The notes under the pieces: model-generated
The model's database searches: none
Seen by the model: the letters and a program-made list of their open reading frames with translations, nothing else
What the model was told of the DNA's origin: nothing
DNA from: Celeribacter litoreus
GTDB taxonomy: Bacteria > Pseudomonadota > Alphaproteobacteria > Rhodobacterales > Rhodobacteraceae
Assembly: GCF_020165855.1 (NCBI RefSeq)
Contig: NZ_JAIUFY010000014.1
Location: 519,636 to 583,635 of the forward strand
Reading direction: 5' to 3'
Length of the DNA: 64,000 bases
Translations under genes and position numbers: made by a program
Part shown: positions 9,690-19,339 of the stretch, piece by piece
Position numbering within the stretch: the stretch's first letter is position 1
Layout of the letters: each line of letters begins with the position of its first letter

Positions 9690-10868
9690 TCACGAGTTGT
9701 GGTCATAGGCGCTTTCGCCGTGGGCCGTGATGTCGAGGCCGCGCTGTTCGCTTTCCTCATCGACCCGCAGGCCCACGAGGGCGCGGCAGATCACGACCAG
9801 AGCAATGGTCACAACCGTGGTAAACACGCCCACGATGGCCAGCGCGCCGAGTTGTGCCGCCCAAGAACCTGCGCCAAAGGCCGCGATCATGATCGTGCCG
9901 AAAATCCCGCCGACCCCATGCACCGCAAACACGTCGAGTGTATCGTCGATGCGGAGTTTGTTGCGCATGAGGTTCACGGCCTCTTGGCAGAGGATGCCCG
10001 CGATGGCCCCGATGATGAGCGCTTCTACAGGGCCGACAAAGCCGGACGCAGGGGTGATGGACGCGAGGCCCGCAATGGTGCCGGTGACGATGCCGACGAG
10101 AGAGGCCTTGCCATATTTGACCCGTTCCCAGATCGCCCATGTGAGCGAGGCGGTGGCCGCAGAGATATGCGTCACAGTGATCGCCATGGCCGCGCCGCCA
10201 TCTGCGGCGAGTTGCGAGCCACCGTTAAAGCCGAACCAGCCGACCCAAAGCATGGAAGCACCGATCATCACATAGCCGGGGTTGTGCGGTGGTTTGGTGT
10301 CCACCTTGCGGCGGCCAAGCATGACCGCGATGATGATAGCCGCAAGGCCTGCGGTCTCGTGCACCACAATGCCGCCCGCAAAGTCACGCGTGCCGACCTC
10401 TCCAAAGATACCGCCATCCGCGAGGAACCCGCCGCCCCAAATCCAGTGGGTCACGGGCGCGTAGCAGAGGATCATCCAGAGCGACGAGAACAGCAGGACA
10501 AAGCCAAAGGAAATGCGTTCCACATAGGCCCCGACGATGAGGGCGGGGGTGATGATCGCAAAGGTCATCTGGAAGGCGAAGAACAGGATTTCGGGCAGGG
10601 TTCCCGACAGGCTGTCCGCGGTCACGCCGGAGAGAAACATCTTGCCCAGACCGCCCCAAATGGCCCCGCCATCCCCAAAGGCGATAGAGTATCCGACGAC
10701 GAGCCAGAGCACGCTCATCAGGCAGGCAATCGCGTAGACATGCATGAAGACGGAGAGCACGTTGCGCGCGCGGACAAGCCCCCCGTAAAACAGTGCCAAT
10801 CCTGGCAATGACATGAACAACACAAGCGCCGTGGCTACCAAAATCCACGCAGTATCCGCTCCCACCAT
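9690..10868 (-). CDS. amt: Ammonium transporter (Amt/MEP/Rh)
   Basis: Inner-membrane ammonium channel of about 392 residues and eleven helices. The N-terminus (ADTAWILVATALVLFMSLPGLALFYGG) is the typical first Amt helix without a separate signal peptide. Conserved pore histidines appear in the VHETAG and FAVHGVGGIFGT segments. The tail ends in a GLDI..HGESAY motif that usually contacts PII proteins. ATG 10868 follows GGAGGGG; the TTG at 10880 lies upstream of that site and is unlikely. The usual glnK partner is not adjacent. Confidence 0.94.
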   Translation of the reverse strand: MVGADTAWILVATALVLFMSLPGLALFYGGLVRARNVLSVFMHVYAIACLMSVLWLVVGYSIAFGDGGAIWGGLGKMFLSGVTADSLSGTLPEILFFAFQMTFAIITPALIVGAYVERISFGFVLLFSSLWMILCYAPVTHWIWGGGFLADGGIFGEVGTRDFAGGIVVHETAGLAAIIIAVMLGRRKVDTKPPHNPGYVMIGASMLWVGWFGFNGGSQLAADGGAAMAITVTHISAATASLTWAIWERVKYGKASLVGIVTGTIAGLASITPASGFVGPVEALIIGAIAGILCQEAVNLMRNKLRIDDTLDVFAVHGVGGIFGTIMIAAFGAGSWAAQLGALAIVGVFTTVVTIALVVICRALVGLRVDEESEQRGLDITAHGESAYDHNS

Positions 10869-11041
10869 GGTCCCCTCCAATATGGTCTTTCGTTGGTTTC
10901 GGGGGCGTAGAGCGGATTTAATATGCTCGCAAAAGACTCAAAATGAGAAAATACAGTTTAAAAAATAATCAAATATGAAAGTAGCTACAAAATGTGCGAA
11001 ATAATATCACAATGATTAAGAAATAAACAAAAGTGAATCCG

Positions 11042-11530
11042 TTAGGCGTTCAGCGCGACGCGGATCAAATTGAGCGCATGACTAACAGTCGCCGCACGGA
11101 CTTGGGAGCGGCCGATGGCGCCGAACTCCACCGTTTCCGTCAACGTCTCTCGCCCTTCAATCGCGAGGCCGAAACAGACGCGGCCTTCGGGCTTGTGCTC
11201 TGATCCGCCCGGGCCGGCGATGCCCGTGACAGCCACAGCGATCTGTGCGGCGGATTTGCGGAGTGCGCCCTCGGACATTTCCCGCGCGATCTCCTCAGAC
11301 ACCGCACCGAATTGAGCGAGGGTGACAGGCGAGGCGCCGAGCATCTCGCGCTTGGCGGCGTTCGAATAGGTGACAAAACCCCGATCCACGACATCCGACG
11401 AGCCCGGCACCTCGGTCAAAGCCCCCGCGATCAATCCGCCCGTGCAGCTTTCAGCCGTGGCGATCATCAGCCCCTCAGCCCGCGCGAGTGAGAGAACTTC
11501 TGTCGCCAGTTCGAACAGCGTGTCCGTCAT
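11042..11530 (-). CDS. pncC: CinA-family nicotinamide-nucleotide amidohydrolase
   Basis: 162-residue stand-alone CinA C-terminal domain. It shows the family core IATAESCTGGLIAGALTEVPGSS, then GYVTYSNAAK-like FVTYSNAAK and VTGIAGPGGSEHKPEGRV. These enzymes deamidate NMN to nicotinic acid mononucleotide in NAD recycling. The ATG at 11530 overlaps the pgpA stop by four bases (ATGA), so the two genes form one translationally coupled unit. Confidence 0.88.
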   Translation of the reverse strand: MTDTLFELATEVLSLARAEGLMIATAESCTGGLIAGALTEVPGSSDVVDRGFVTYSNAAKREMLGASPVTLAQFGAVSEEIAREMSEGALRKSAAQIAVAVTGIAGPGGSEHKPEGRVCFGLAIEGRETLTETVEFGAIGRSQVRAATVSHALNLIRVALNA

Positions 11531-12024
11531 TGCAGTACGCCGTGGTAGAAGCCTGCGAAGAGCACGACGACGATGGCCGCCATAATGCCCGCGATCACAT
11601 CGTCGAGCATCACGCCCAGCGCATCGCCACGGCGGTCTGCCCAACCGACAGGGCCTGGTTTCCAGATGTCAAACAGGCGGAAGGCGATGAAGGCGGTTGG
11701 CCACGCAGGCCATAGCGCAGTGGAGGGTGCACCCGCCATCGCGGAGCCGATGGAGAGCGGGATGAGGGCGATCCATTGGCCGACCACTTCGTCGATGACG
11801 ATCTCGGACGGGTCTTCGTTATCGCCGCCGCGGGTCATGACTTTCGTGGCCCACCAACCTGCGAAGAAGGCAATGACGATGCCGATGAGGACGCCGGGGA
11901 CGCCGAAGATCGCGTCCAGCACCCAAAAGAGGGGCAGGGCGACGAAGGAGCCCCATGTGCCCGGCGCGGGTTTCAGATAGCCGGTTTTCGCGACAGTTCC
12001 GATCAGGACGGCAGCTTTGTTCAT
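11527..12024 (-). CDS. pgpA: Phosphatidylglycerophosphatase A
   Basis: 165-residue inner-membrane phosphatase that dephosphorylates phosphatidylglycerol phosphate in phospholipid synthesis. Family motifs seen: TGYLKPAPGTWGS near the N-terminus, EIVIDEVVGQWIAL (acidic metal-binding site) and FRLFDIWKPGPVGWADR, with three to four hydrophobic segments. It lies between ispDF and pncC, all reading leftward with short gaps, consistent with one operon. Confidence 0.93.
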   Translation of the reverse strand: MNKAAVLIGTVAKTGYLKPAPGTWGSFVALPLFWVLDAIFGVPGVLIGIVIAFFAGWWATKVMTRGGDNEDPSEIVIDEVVGQWIALIPLSIGSAMAGAPSTALWPAWPTAFIAFRLFDIWKPGPVGWADRRGDALGVMLDDVIAGIMAAIVVVLFAGFYHGVLQ

Positions 12025-12048
12025 TGTGTTTCTCCCTAGTCCTGCGGC

Positions 12049-13215
12049 TCAGGATTGTTTGATCAGCGCCGCGGTAGCAATCGAAGCGATGCCTTCTTCG
12101 CGACCGGTGAAGCCGAGGCGCTCTGACGTGGTGGCTTTGACGGACACCTTTGACACATCGACACCCATGATGTCGGCGAGCGCCTCGCGCATGGCGACAG
12201 CATGGGGGCCGACTTTGGGTCGTTCACAAACCAGCGTCACATCGCAGTTCATCATCTCATAGCCCATCTCGCGGGCGAGGTTGATGGCGTGACGCAGGAA
12301 AATATGGCTTTCGGCACCCTTCCACTGCGGATCGGAGGGCGGGAAGTGCTGACCAATGTCGCCCTTTGCCAGAGCGCCGTAGATCGCGTCGGTCAGAGCG
12401 TGCATGCCGACGTCCGCATCAGAGTGGCCTTGCAGGGTGCGGTTGTGCGGCACCTTTACGCCGCAGAGCCATACGTGATCGCCCTCGCCAAACCGGTGAA
12501 CGTCGTAGCCATTGCCGAGACGGATATCCATCCGAGCAGTCTCCTTCTGACGGGCCCGTTCCGCCAAGAGCGCTTCTGCGCGGGCGAAATCCTCGGGCCA
12601 TGTGATTTTGAAATTCTCTTCCGACCCTTGCGTGATCGCGACGTCAATCCCTGCGGCGCGGGCCACTTCGACATCATCGGCGGCGGTCCCGTCGTGCTGA
12701 CGGTGTGCCTCTAATATATGCGCGAAATGGAAAGCCTGCGGGGTTTGCGCGCGGTATAAATTGCTTCGGTCGCGGGTGCCATCGACGAAAGTGCCTGTCT
12801 CTTGGGCGGTCCCGTGCCAGAGCGCGTCCGTGATGGCGAGGGCAGGGGCTGCGCCCGAATGCGTGTCGAGTGCCGCGATCACCTCTATGATCACTGCGGG
12901 CGGGATAAGCGCGCGCGCACCATCGTGGATGAGCACGCGGGTCACACCGGATCCTTCGAGCGCCTCAAGCCCCCTGCGCACGGACTCCCCGCGAAGCGCA
13001 CCCCCCGCGACAAGCGTCACATCTTCAAGCCCTTGAACATGTTCGACATCGTCAACATGGTGGACCACGACGACCTCGTCCACAAAGGGGCGAAACGCCT
13101 CAATCGTATGGTCGAGCACACGCGCCGACCCGAGCGATTGCCATTGTTTTGGCAATTCTCCTCCGGCGCGGCTTCCACGGCCTGCGGCAACGATCAGGGC
13201 GGCTGTCTTTGTCAT
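12049..13215 (-). CDS. ispDF: Bifunctional IspD/IspF of the MEP isoprenoid pathway
   Basis: 388-residue fusion. Residues ~1-225 are the IspD cytidylyltransferase ([18 protein letters not shown], then THDGAR-like [10 protein letters not shown]). Residues ~230-388 are the IspF cyclodiphosphate synthase, with [24 protein letters not shown] and the C-terminal [19 protein letters not shown]. The fusion is standard in many alphaproteobacteria. It is divergent from dusB across a 168-base gap. Confidence 0.97.
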   Translation of the reverse strand: MTKTAALIVAAGRGSRAGGELPKQWQSLGSARVLDHTIEAFRPFVDEVVVVHHVDDVEHVQGLEDVTLVAGGALRGESVRRGLEALEGSGVTRVLIHDGARALIPPAVIIEVIAALDTHSGAAPALAITDALWHGTAQETGTFVDGTRDRSNLYRAQTPQAFHFAHILEAHRQHDGTAADDVEVARAAGIDVAITQGSEENFKITWPEDFARAEALLAERARQKETARMDIRLGNGYDVHRFGEGDHVWLCGVKVPHNRTLQGHSDADVGMHALTDAIYGALAKGDIGQHFPPSDPQWKGAESHIFLRHAINLAREMGYEMMNCDVTLVCERPKVGPHAVAMREALADIMGVDVSKVSVKATTSERLGFTGREEGIASIATAALIKQS

Positions 13216-13383
13216 GCGCTCTGGTTAATCGGTGGCAGGCGGGCTTGCAATGCGTCGTTTTCATACGGCGGATTTGGTTAAAAAATGGGCAACGGCACTT
13301 TTTAGCCACTTTTTTACCCGCGATCCTTTGCGACTCGGGGGTTTGACCTCTATCCCTATCTCAAACGCACAAGGATTAATCGC

Positions 13384-14364
13384 TTGCCCGTTCGATTGGC
13401 GACAATAGCACTGGACCCTCCCGTGTTTCTGGCCCCTATGGCCGGGATCACCGATTTGCCGTTCCGTGAACTGGTGAGCTCTTTCGGTGCAGGTTTGGTC
13501 GTGTCCGAGATGGTCGCCTCCCATGATATGTTGAATGCCCGTCCTGGGTCGCGGGAGAAGGCGGAGCTCGGGTTCGGCGTCGAAAACACCGCTGTTCAAC
13601 TCGCCGGACGCGAGGCCGAGCCGATGGCGCTCGCTGCAAAGATGGCGCAGGACAACGGCGCAAAGATCATCGACATCAATATGGGCTGCCCCGCGAAAAA
13701 GGTGGTGTCCGGTTATTCCGGCTCTGCGCTCATGCGCGATCTCGACCATGCGCTGACCCTGATAGACGCCGTTGTTGGGGCTGTTTCCGTGCCGGTGACT
13801 CTCAAAACGCGGCTCGGTTGGGATGATGCTCTGCTGAACGCGCCGGAACTCGCGCGACGCGCAGAGGCCGCTGGCATTCAGATGATCACCATTCATGGCC
13901 GTACCCGTTGTCAGTTCTATAAAGGCCGCGCGGATTGGGCGGCTATTCGGGCCGTCAAAGAGGCGGTGTCTATTCCGGTGATTGCAAACGGTGACATTAT
14001 CTCTGCCGAAGCCGCCGATGAGGCGATGACCAAGTCCGGCGCTGACGGGGTGATGATCGGACGCGGGGCGCAAGGGCGTCCGTGGGTGCTTGCCCAAGTT
14101 GCCGCCAACATGACCGGCGCGCCGAAGCCGTCTGTGCCGAACGGCGCTGCGCTCGCCGATATGGTCTGCGCCCATTATGAGGCGGGGTTGTCCTTTTACG
14201 GCGCCGATCTCGGCAGCCGCGTGATGCGCAAACATCTCGGCTGGTACATGGACGAGGCGGCATCGCTGCCCGATCTGCGCAAAAAGGTTTTGACTGAACG
14301 TGATCCTAAGGCGGTTCTGGCGCTTCTGCCGGATGCCTTGTTGTCCGGGGAGTGCGTCGCATGA
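13384..14364 (+). CDS. dusB: tRNA-dihydrouridine synthase (NifR3/DusB)
   Basis: FMN enzyme reducing uridines in the tRNA D-loop. 326 residues with the TIM-barrel start [14 protein letters not shown], catalytic Cys102 in [10 protein letters not shown], and the [11 protein letters not shown] and GDI-S-A-A motifs. The start is TTG at 13384, supported by AAGGA eight bases upstream; the next in-frame ATG would remove the FMN-binding start. It is first in the ntr operon, the position long known as nifR3, and overlaps ntrB by four bases. Confidence 0.95.
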   Translation: MPVRLATIALDPPVFLAPMAGITDLPFRELVSSFGAGLVVSEMVASHDMLNARPGSREKAELGFGVENTAVQLAGREAEPMALAAKMAQDNGAKIIDINMGCPAKKVVSGYSGSALMRDLDHALTLIDAVVGAVSVPVTLKTRLGWDDALLNAPELARRAEAAGIQMITIHGRTRCQFYKGRADWAAIRAVKEAVSIPVIANGDIISAEAADEAMTKSGADGVMIGRGAQGRPWVLAQVAANMTGAPKPSVPNGAALADMVCAHYEAGLSFYGADLGSRVMRKHLGWYMDEAASLPDLRKKVLTERDPKAVLALLPDALLSGECVA

Positions 14365-15440
14365 GCGATGATCGTTTCAATACGCTTTGGCCGTCTTTGC
14401 CGGTTCCTGCGATCATGATTGAGGCGGATGACCTGATCGGAGAGATCAACCCCTCCGCCGAGCAGTTCCTGAATGCCTCCGCGAAGTCTCTCCGTGGGAC
14501 GCCGGTCTTTGACAAGCTGGCCATTGACGCGCCTCTGGAAGAAGCCTTCGCACGCGTGCGCCGCGACGATTCTGCGATGTTTATCAACAATGTGGACGTG
14601 TCCGGCGGGAATGCTCCGCCCGTGCAGTGCAATATCCAGATCGCGCCGCTTCAGGGCTACAAAGGGTCGCTGATCCTGTTGATGGAGCCGCGCCAGATCG
14701 CGGACCGTCTCGGGCGGTCGCATCAGGTGAAAAGCTCCGCGCGATCCGCAATCGGCATGGCCGAGATGCTCGCGCATGAGATCAAGAACCCGCTCGCGGG
14801 GATCACGGGGGCGGCACAGCTTCTCTCCATGAGCCTCACGCCCGAAGACCAAGAGTTGACCGATCTGATCGTGGCGGAAAGCCGTCGGATTGTTGCGCTG
14901 CTCGAACAGGTCGAACAATTCGGCAATCTGCGTCCGCCAGAGAAGCGCGCGATCAACATTCATGATATGCTCGACCGTGCGCGCAAGTCCGCAGAGCTGT
15001 CCTACGGCGCGAAGATGAAGTTCATTGAGGAGTTCGATCCCTCGCTGCCGCCGACCTATGTGGACGGAGACCAGCTTTTGCAGGTCTTCATGAACCTGAT
15101 CAAGAACGCCTCCGAGGCCGCAGGCAAAGAGGGCGGGACGATCCGGCTCAAGACCTTCTACGATCTCTCCCTGCGTTTGCGTCGCAAGGACGGGACGGGG
15201 GGCGCGCTGCCTCTGCAGGTTCAGATCATCGACGACGGACCGGGCCTGCCGCCCGAGATCGCGTCCGATGTGTTCGAGCCATTTGTTTCGGGCCGTGAAA
15301 ACGGGACGGGCCTCGGCCTCGCGCTGGTGAGCAAGATCATCTCGGACCACGAAGGCTGGATCTCCGTCGATTCCGTGCCTGGGAAAACCGTATTCCGCAT
15401 CTCTCTTCCGGTCGCGCCGAAGGGCGCGAAGGAAACCTGA
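14361..15440 (+). CDS. ntrB: Nitrogen sensor histidine kinase NtrB
   Basis: 359-residue cytosolic kinase/phosphatase that controls NtrC according to PII status. An N-terminal PAS domain (residues ~5-115) is followed by the H-box [12 protein letters not shown] with phosphorylatable His139 and an HATPase domain with [18 protein letters not shown] and GTGLGLALV. No membrane segment. The ATG at 14361 overlaps dusB's stop (ATGA) with GGGGAG upstream; a GTG three codons earlier is possible. Confidence 0.95.
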   Translation: MSDDRFNTLWPSLPVPAIMIEADDLIGEINPSAEQFLNASAKSLRGTPVFDKLAIDAPLEEAFARVRRDDSAMFINNVDVSGGNAPPVQCNIQIAPLQGYKGSLILLMEPRQIADRLGRSHQVKSSARSAIGMAEMLAHEIKNPLAGITGAAQLLSMSLTPEDQELTDLIVAESRRIVALLEQVEQFGNLRPPEKRAINIHDMLDRARKSAELSYGAKMKFIEEFDPSLPPTYVDGDQLLQVFMNLIKNASEAAGKEGGTIRLKTFYDLSLRLRRKDGTGGALPLQVQIIDDGPGLPPEIASDVFEPFVSGRENGTGLGLALVSKIISDHEGWISVDSVPGKTVFRISLPVAPKGAKET

Positions 15441-15523
15441 GCTGCGCTGACCAATGACCCCTCTTCAGAGGGAACCGCACGAGGCGTTCCGGCGTGTCGT
15501 TGCAGAATTAAGGAGTGGAAACT

Positions 15524-16903
15524 ATGGATGGCACGATCCTCGTTGCTGATGATGACCGGACAATCCGGACGGTCCTGACCCAGGCGCTCACCCGCGCCGG
15601 ATGTAAGGTCCACGCGACCTCGTCTCTTGTGACGCTGATGCGTTGGGTTGAGGAAGGGAAGGGGGATCTGGTCATCTCCGACGTGATGATGCCCGACGGG
15701 AACGGTCTCGAGAGCCTGCCGCGCATCGCAGAGCTGCGCCCGGGTCTGCCCGTCATTGTGATCTCCGCACAGAACACCATCATGACCGCCATTCAGGCGG
15801 CTGAGGCCGAAGCGTTCGATTATCTGCCGAAGCCTTTCGATCTGCCGGACCTCATGAAGCGCGCGGCCAAGGCGCTTGAAGTCAAACGTCGTGCCAACCC
15901 CGCGCCGTCGAACGCCAAAGCACCGTCCGAGAGCGCCACTCAGGAAGATCTTCCGCTCGTGGGTCGCACGCCCGCCATGCAGACGCTCTACCGTCTCGTC
16001 GCGCGTGTGATGAACACCGACCTGCCGGTTCTTATCACAGGTGAATCCGGCACGGGCAAATCCCTCATCGCCCGCGCGATCCACGATTTCTCCGATCGTC
16101 GCAGCCTCCCGTTCGTGGTCGTGTCCGCCTCTGATCTGGCGACGATGGAAGGCCCAGCTGCGGTGATCTCCAAGGCCAAAAACGGTTCCATCCTCTTTGA
16201 CGAAGTTGGTGATCTCGATGAAGAGGCGCAGGCCCGTATCGTGCGGATGCTCGACAGCTTTACCGACAACGCACCACGGATCATGGCGACGTCTCAGGCC
16301 AATCTGGCGTCCAAAATGGAATCCGGTGCCTTCCGTCAGGACCTGTTCTATCGTCTCGGCGGTGTGACGATTTCCGTGCCGTCGCTGCGCGAGCGTGTGG
16401 ACGATATTCCGCTTCTGGCTGATTTCTTCCTCTCGAAAGCCGAGCGTGACGGTCTCTCCGCGCGCCGCTTCTCTAACGAGGCGATGGATCTCGTGCGGGC
16501 CTATAGCTGGCCGGGGAACGTGCGGCAGTTGGAAAACACCATTCGCCGCCTGATCGTGACCTCTCCCGAAGAGGAAATCACGCGCATGGAAGTCGAGACC
16601 GTGCTCGGCAACCAGCCGGCCATGGAGCCGCTCCAGGGTGGCGGAGACGGTGAAAAGCTGTCCTCCTCCGTGGCAAAGCACCTGCGCCGGTATTTCGATC
16701 TCCACGGTGGCGTTCTGCCCGCTCCGGGTCTCTATCAGCGAATTTTGAAGGAAGTTGAGCAACCTCTCATCGAAATCGCGCTCGATGCAGTCGGCGGAAA
16801 TCAGGCAAAATGTGCTGATCTTCTCGGTATCAACCGCAATACCTTGCGCAAAAAGATCAACGACCTCGATATTCAGGTGACACGCCGCCGCAAACTGATG
16901 TAA
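15524..16903 (+). CDS. ntrC: Nitrogen response regulator NtrC lacking the GAFTGA loop
   Basis: 459 residues: receiver domain with Asp53, AAA+ domain with Walker A GESGTGKS (173-180) and Walker B LFDE (224-227), and a C-terminal Fis-type helix-turn-helix ([20 protein letters not shown]). The stretch between Walker A and B is short and has no GAFTGA, the loop that contacts sigma54. In Rhodobacter capsulatus NtrC the same absence goes with activation of sigma70 RNA polymerase; I infer this here. ATG 15524 follows AAGGAG. Confidence 0.94.
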   Translation: MDGTILVADDDRTIRTVLTQALTRAGCKVHATSSLVTLMRWVEEGKGDLVISDVMMPDGNGLESLPRIAELRPGLPVIVISAQNTIMTAIQAAEAEAFDYLPKPFDLPDLMKRAAKALEVKRRANPAPSNAKAPSESATQEDLPLVGRTPAMQTLYRLVARVMNTDLPVLITGESGTGKSLIARAIHDFSDRRSLPFVVVSASDLATMEGPAAVISKAKNGSILFDEVGDLDEEAQARIVRMLDSFTDNAPRIMATSQANLASKMESGAFRQDLFYRLGGVTISVPSLRERVDDIPLLADFFLSKAERDGLSARRFSNEAMDLVRAYSWPGNVRQLENTIRRLIVTSPEEEITRMEVETVLGNQPAMEPLQGGGDGEKLSSSVAKHLRRYFDLHGGVLPAPGLYQRILKEVEQPLIEIALDAVGGNQAKCADLLGINRNTLRKKINDLDIQVTRRRKLM

Positions 16904-17026
16904 AAACATCACATCCGTTGTGATTTGGGCGCAGTGACCGCGAAGTCACGTTCGATGCGTCGTTTTGGCAACGGTTTCTGATTTCTCCCCGTAACGCCCG
17001 ATAGAGGTGTGAGGTATAGATGTCAG

Positions 17027-19318
17027 ATGTTGAGTGATGCGAGCAGAGGTTTCCGAGTGGAACGCAACCTTGGGAGAGAAAGCTGGAATCGCCTGATGCG
17101 CCTGCGGCGCGCGCGGCGGTGGCAGAATGCGGCGACGGTGGCGGTCTTTGTCCTCGGTCCGCTTCTCGCTGTGCTGACCTTTCTTGTGCTCGGTCCGCTG
17201 GACCACGGACCCGCGTCGAGTGTCCTTAGAGCTGTGTTGCTCGCGGATGTTGTCTATGTGCTCGTCGTGGCGAGCCTCGTCGCCATTCGTATAGCGCGGG
17301 TCATCTCGGCCCGGCGCGCACACTCAGAAGGCTCGCGCCTTCACCTGCGTCTATCCGGCGCATTTGTCCTGCTCGCGCTCATCCCGACCATCACGGTCGC
17401 AGTCTTTGCTGTCGTGACGGTGAATTTTGGTCTTGAAGGCTGGTTCTCCGACCGTGTGCGCAATGTGGTCGGCTCCTCTTTGGAGGCGGCAACCGCCTAC
17501 GAGACCGAACACAGAGACGGTCTGGCGGAAGATACGCGGGCGCTCGCGGGGTTCCTCGTTGAAAACCGCCGCTCTGTGACGATCCTGCCCGACGGCGCGC
17601 TCAGACAGGTGCTCAATCAGGGGCAGGGCCTTATTCAGCGCGGCCTGCGTGAGGCCTATGTGATCAACCGCGCAGGCGAAATCAAAGCGCGCGGGGATCG
17701 CTCCTATCTCTTTGATTATGAACAACCGTCTGAGGAAGACCTCTCCCGCGCAGAGAGCGGGGAGCTTGTTCTTATCGACGATTGGGACAACAACGAAAGC
17801 CGTGCGCTCCAACGTCTCTCTGGCTTCTCGGATCGTTACCTCTATGTGACCCGCGAAGTAGACGGGAATATCCTCAATCTACTCGATGAGACGCAGGATA
17901 GCATCGCGCTCTACAACCAGCTTGAGAGCGATCGCGGGAGGCTGCTTTTTGAATTCGGCCTGATCTACATCGGGTTCGCGATTATTCTCATCTTGGCGGC
18001 GACATGGCTCGGCCTGTGGTTTGCCGAGCGCCTTGCTCGCCCGATCGGTCGTCTGGCGGGGGCGGCGAAGCGCGTGGGTGAGGGCGATATGACGGTCCGC
18101 GTGCCTGAAGAGAGCAGTCAGGACGAGATTGCCACCCTTGGCCGCGTGTTCAACCAGATGACGGGGCAGCTCAAGGTCCAGCGCGACGAGCTCTTGGAGC
18201 AGAACGCGCAGATCGAGCGGCGGCGCCGGCTCTTTGACTCAGTCGTGTCCTCTGTAACCGCGGGGGTGATCGCGTTGGATGCGGATGGCACGGTGACCCT
18301 GATGAACCGCTCGGCGGAATCTCTGCTGTCGATCCACGAAGAGGATGGTTCAGGGCGGCCGATTTCTCTCGTGGTGCCGGAGTTCGGACCTCTGTTCGAC
18401 CACCTGCGCCAGCAAGGCCGCGAAGTGGCACAGGAAGAACTGCACCTGATCCGCTCCGGTGCGCAGGAGAGCCTCCTCGTCCGGATCGCAACGCGACGTG
18501 ACGTGACCGGTGCGCTTGAGGGCTACGTGGTTGCCTTTGATGATGTGACCGACCTCGTGAGTGCCCAGCGGATGGCTGCGTGGGGTGACGTGGCACGGCG
18601 TATCGCGCATGAGATCAAAAACCCGCTCACACCGATCCAGCTCTCTGCCGAGCGCATCCTGCGCAAGTTCGGGCGTGGTCTTGATGAGGAGGCACGCGAG
18701 GATCTCGAGCAATACACCTCCGTAATTGTGCGTCAGACGGGCGATCTACGCCGCATCGTGGATGAATTCTCCAAATTCGCCCGAATGCCGACGCCGGACT
18801 GTCGCGAGCAGGATTTAGTCGAACTGGTGAAGGGCGCGGTCCTACTTCAGCAGAATGCGCAGCCTGATGTGGAAATTGTGTTCGAGACAACAGAACGTGA
18901 GGCCTGGGCCGAAGTCGATGGGACGATGATCGGACAGGCGTTCACAAACTTGATTAAGAATGCCGGGGAGGCCATTGAATCTCTGTGTGAAAATGGCGCT
19001 CCAGAGGGGCATGAGCCGCGCATTCGTGTGGGGCTTTCGAAAGACGGTAGCGAGATTGCGATCAGTGTGACGGACAACGGCATCGGGCTACCTGAGGACC
19101 GTTCGCGCCTGTTCGAGCCCTACGTGACGACGCGGGCGAGCGGGACCGGATTGGGTCTGCCAATTGTGAAGAAGATTATCGAAGAACATGGGGGAACTCT
19201 GACGCTCACCGACGGTGTTGCGATTGATCCCTCGGGGCGCATCGGCGCGCAGGCCTGTGTGCGCCTGATGTCGATGCAGGAAGTGAATACGAATGAAAAA
19301 CAAAAAGTTGCAGTCTGA
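17027..19318 (+). CDS. ntrY: Membrane sensor histidine kinase NtrY
   Basis: About 763 residues. Membrane segments near residues ~30-110 and ~310-335 flank a periplasmic region, followed by a HAMP domain (LARPIGRLAGAAKRVGEGDM), a PAS domain, the H-box [23 protein letters not shown] and an HATPase domain ending in GTGLGLPIVKKIIEEHGG. Partner of NtrX; the pair has been linked to nitrogen, redox and envelope control in alphaproteobacteria. Several starts are possible (GTG 17009, ATG 17027); I prefer the ATG. Confidence 0.93.
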   Translation: MLSDASRGFRVERNLGRESWNRLMRLRRARRWQNAATVAVFVLGPLLAVLTFLVLGPLDHGPASSVLRAVLLADVVYVLVVASLVAIRIARVISARRAHSEGSRLHLRLSGAFVLLALIPTITVAVFAVVTVNFGLEGWFSDRVRNVVGSSLEAATAYETEHRDGLAEDTRALAGFLVENRRSVTILPDGALRQVLNQGQGLIQRGLREAYVINRAGEIKARGDRSYLFDYEQPSEEDLSRAESGELVLIDDWDNNESRALQRLSGFSDRYLYVTREVDGNILNLLDETQDSIALYNQLESDRGRLLFEFGLIYIGFAIILILAATWLGLWFAERLARPIGRLAGAAKRVGEGDMTVRVPEESSQDEIATLGRVFNQMTGQLKVQRDELLEQNAQIERRRRLFDSVVSSVTAGVIALDADGTVTLMNRSAESLLSIHEEDGSGRPISLVVPEFGPLFDHLRQQGREVAQEELHLIRSGAQESLLVRIATRRDVTGALEGYVVAFDDVTDLVSAQRMAAWGDVARRIAHEIKNPLTPIQLSAERILRKFGRGLDEEAREDLEQYTSVIVRQTGDLRRIVDEFSKFARMPTPDCREQDLVELVKGAVLLQQNAQPDVEIVFETTEREAWAEVDGTMIGQAFTNLIKNAGEAIESLCENGAPEGHEPRIRVGLSKDGSEIAISVTDNGIGLPEDRSRLFEPYVTTRASGTGLGLPIVKKIIEEHGGTLTLTDGVAIDPSGRIGAQACVRLMSMQEVNTNEKQKVAV

Positions 19319-19339
19319 AGTGAAGGCCGGGAGTAGAGT

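Noticed and set aside
15221..16912. 563-codon minus-strand frame opposite ntrC
   Set aside because: It is the antisense shadow of ntrC and ntrB, with no recognisable domain and no ribosome site.
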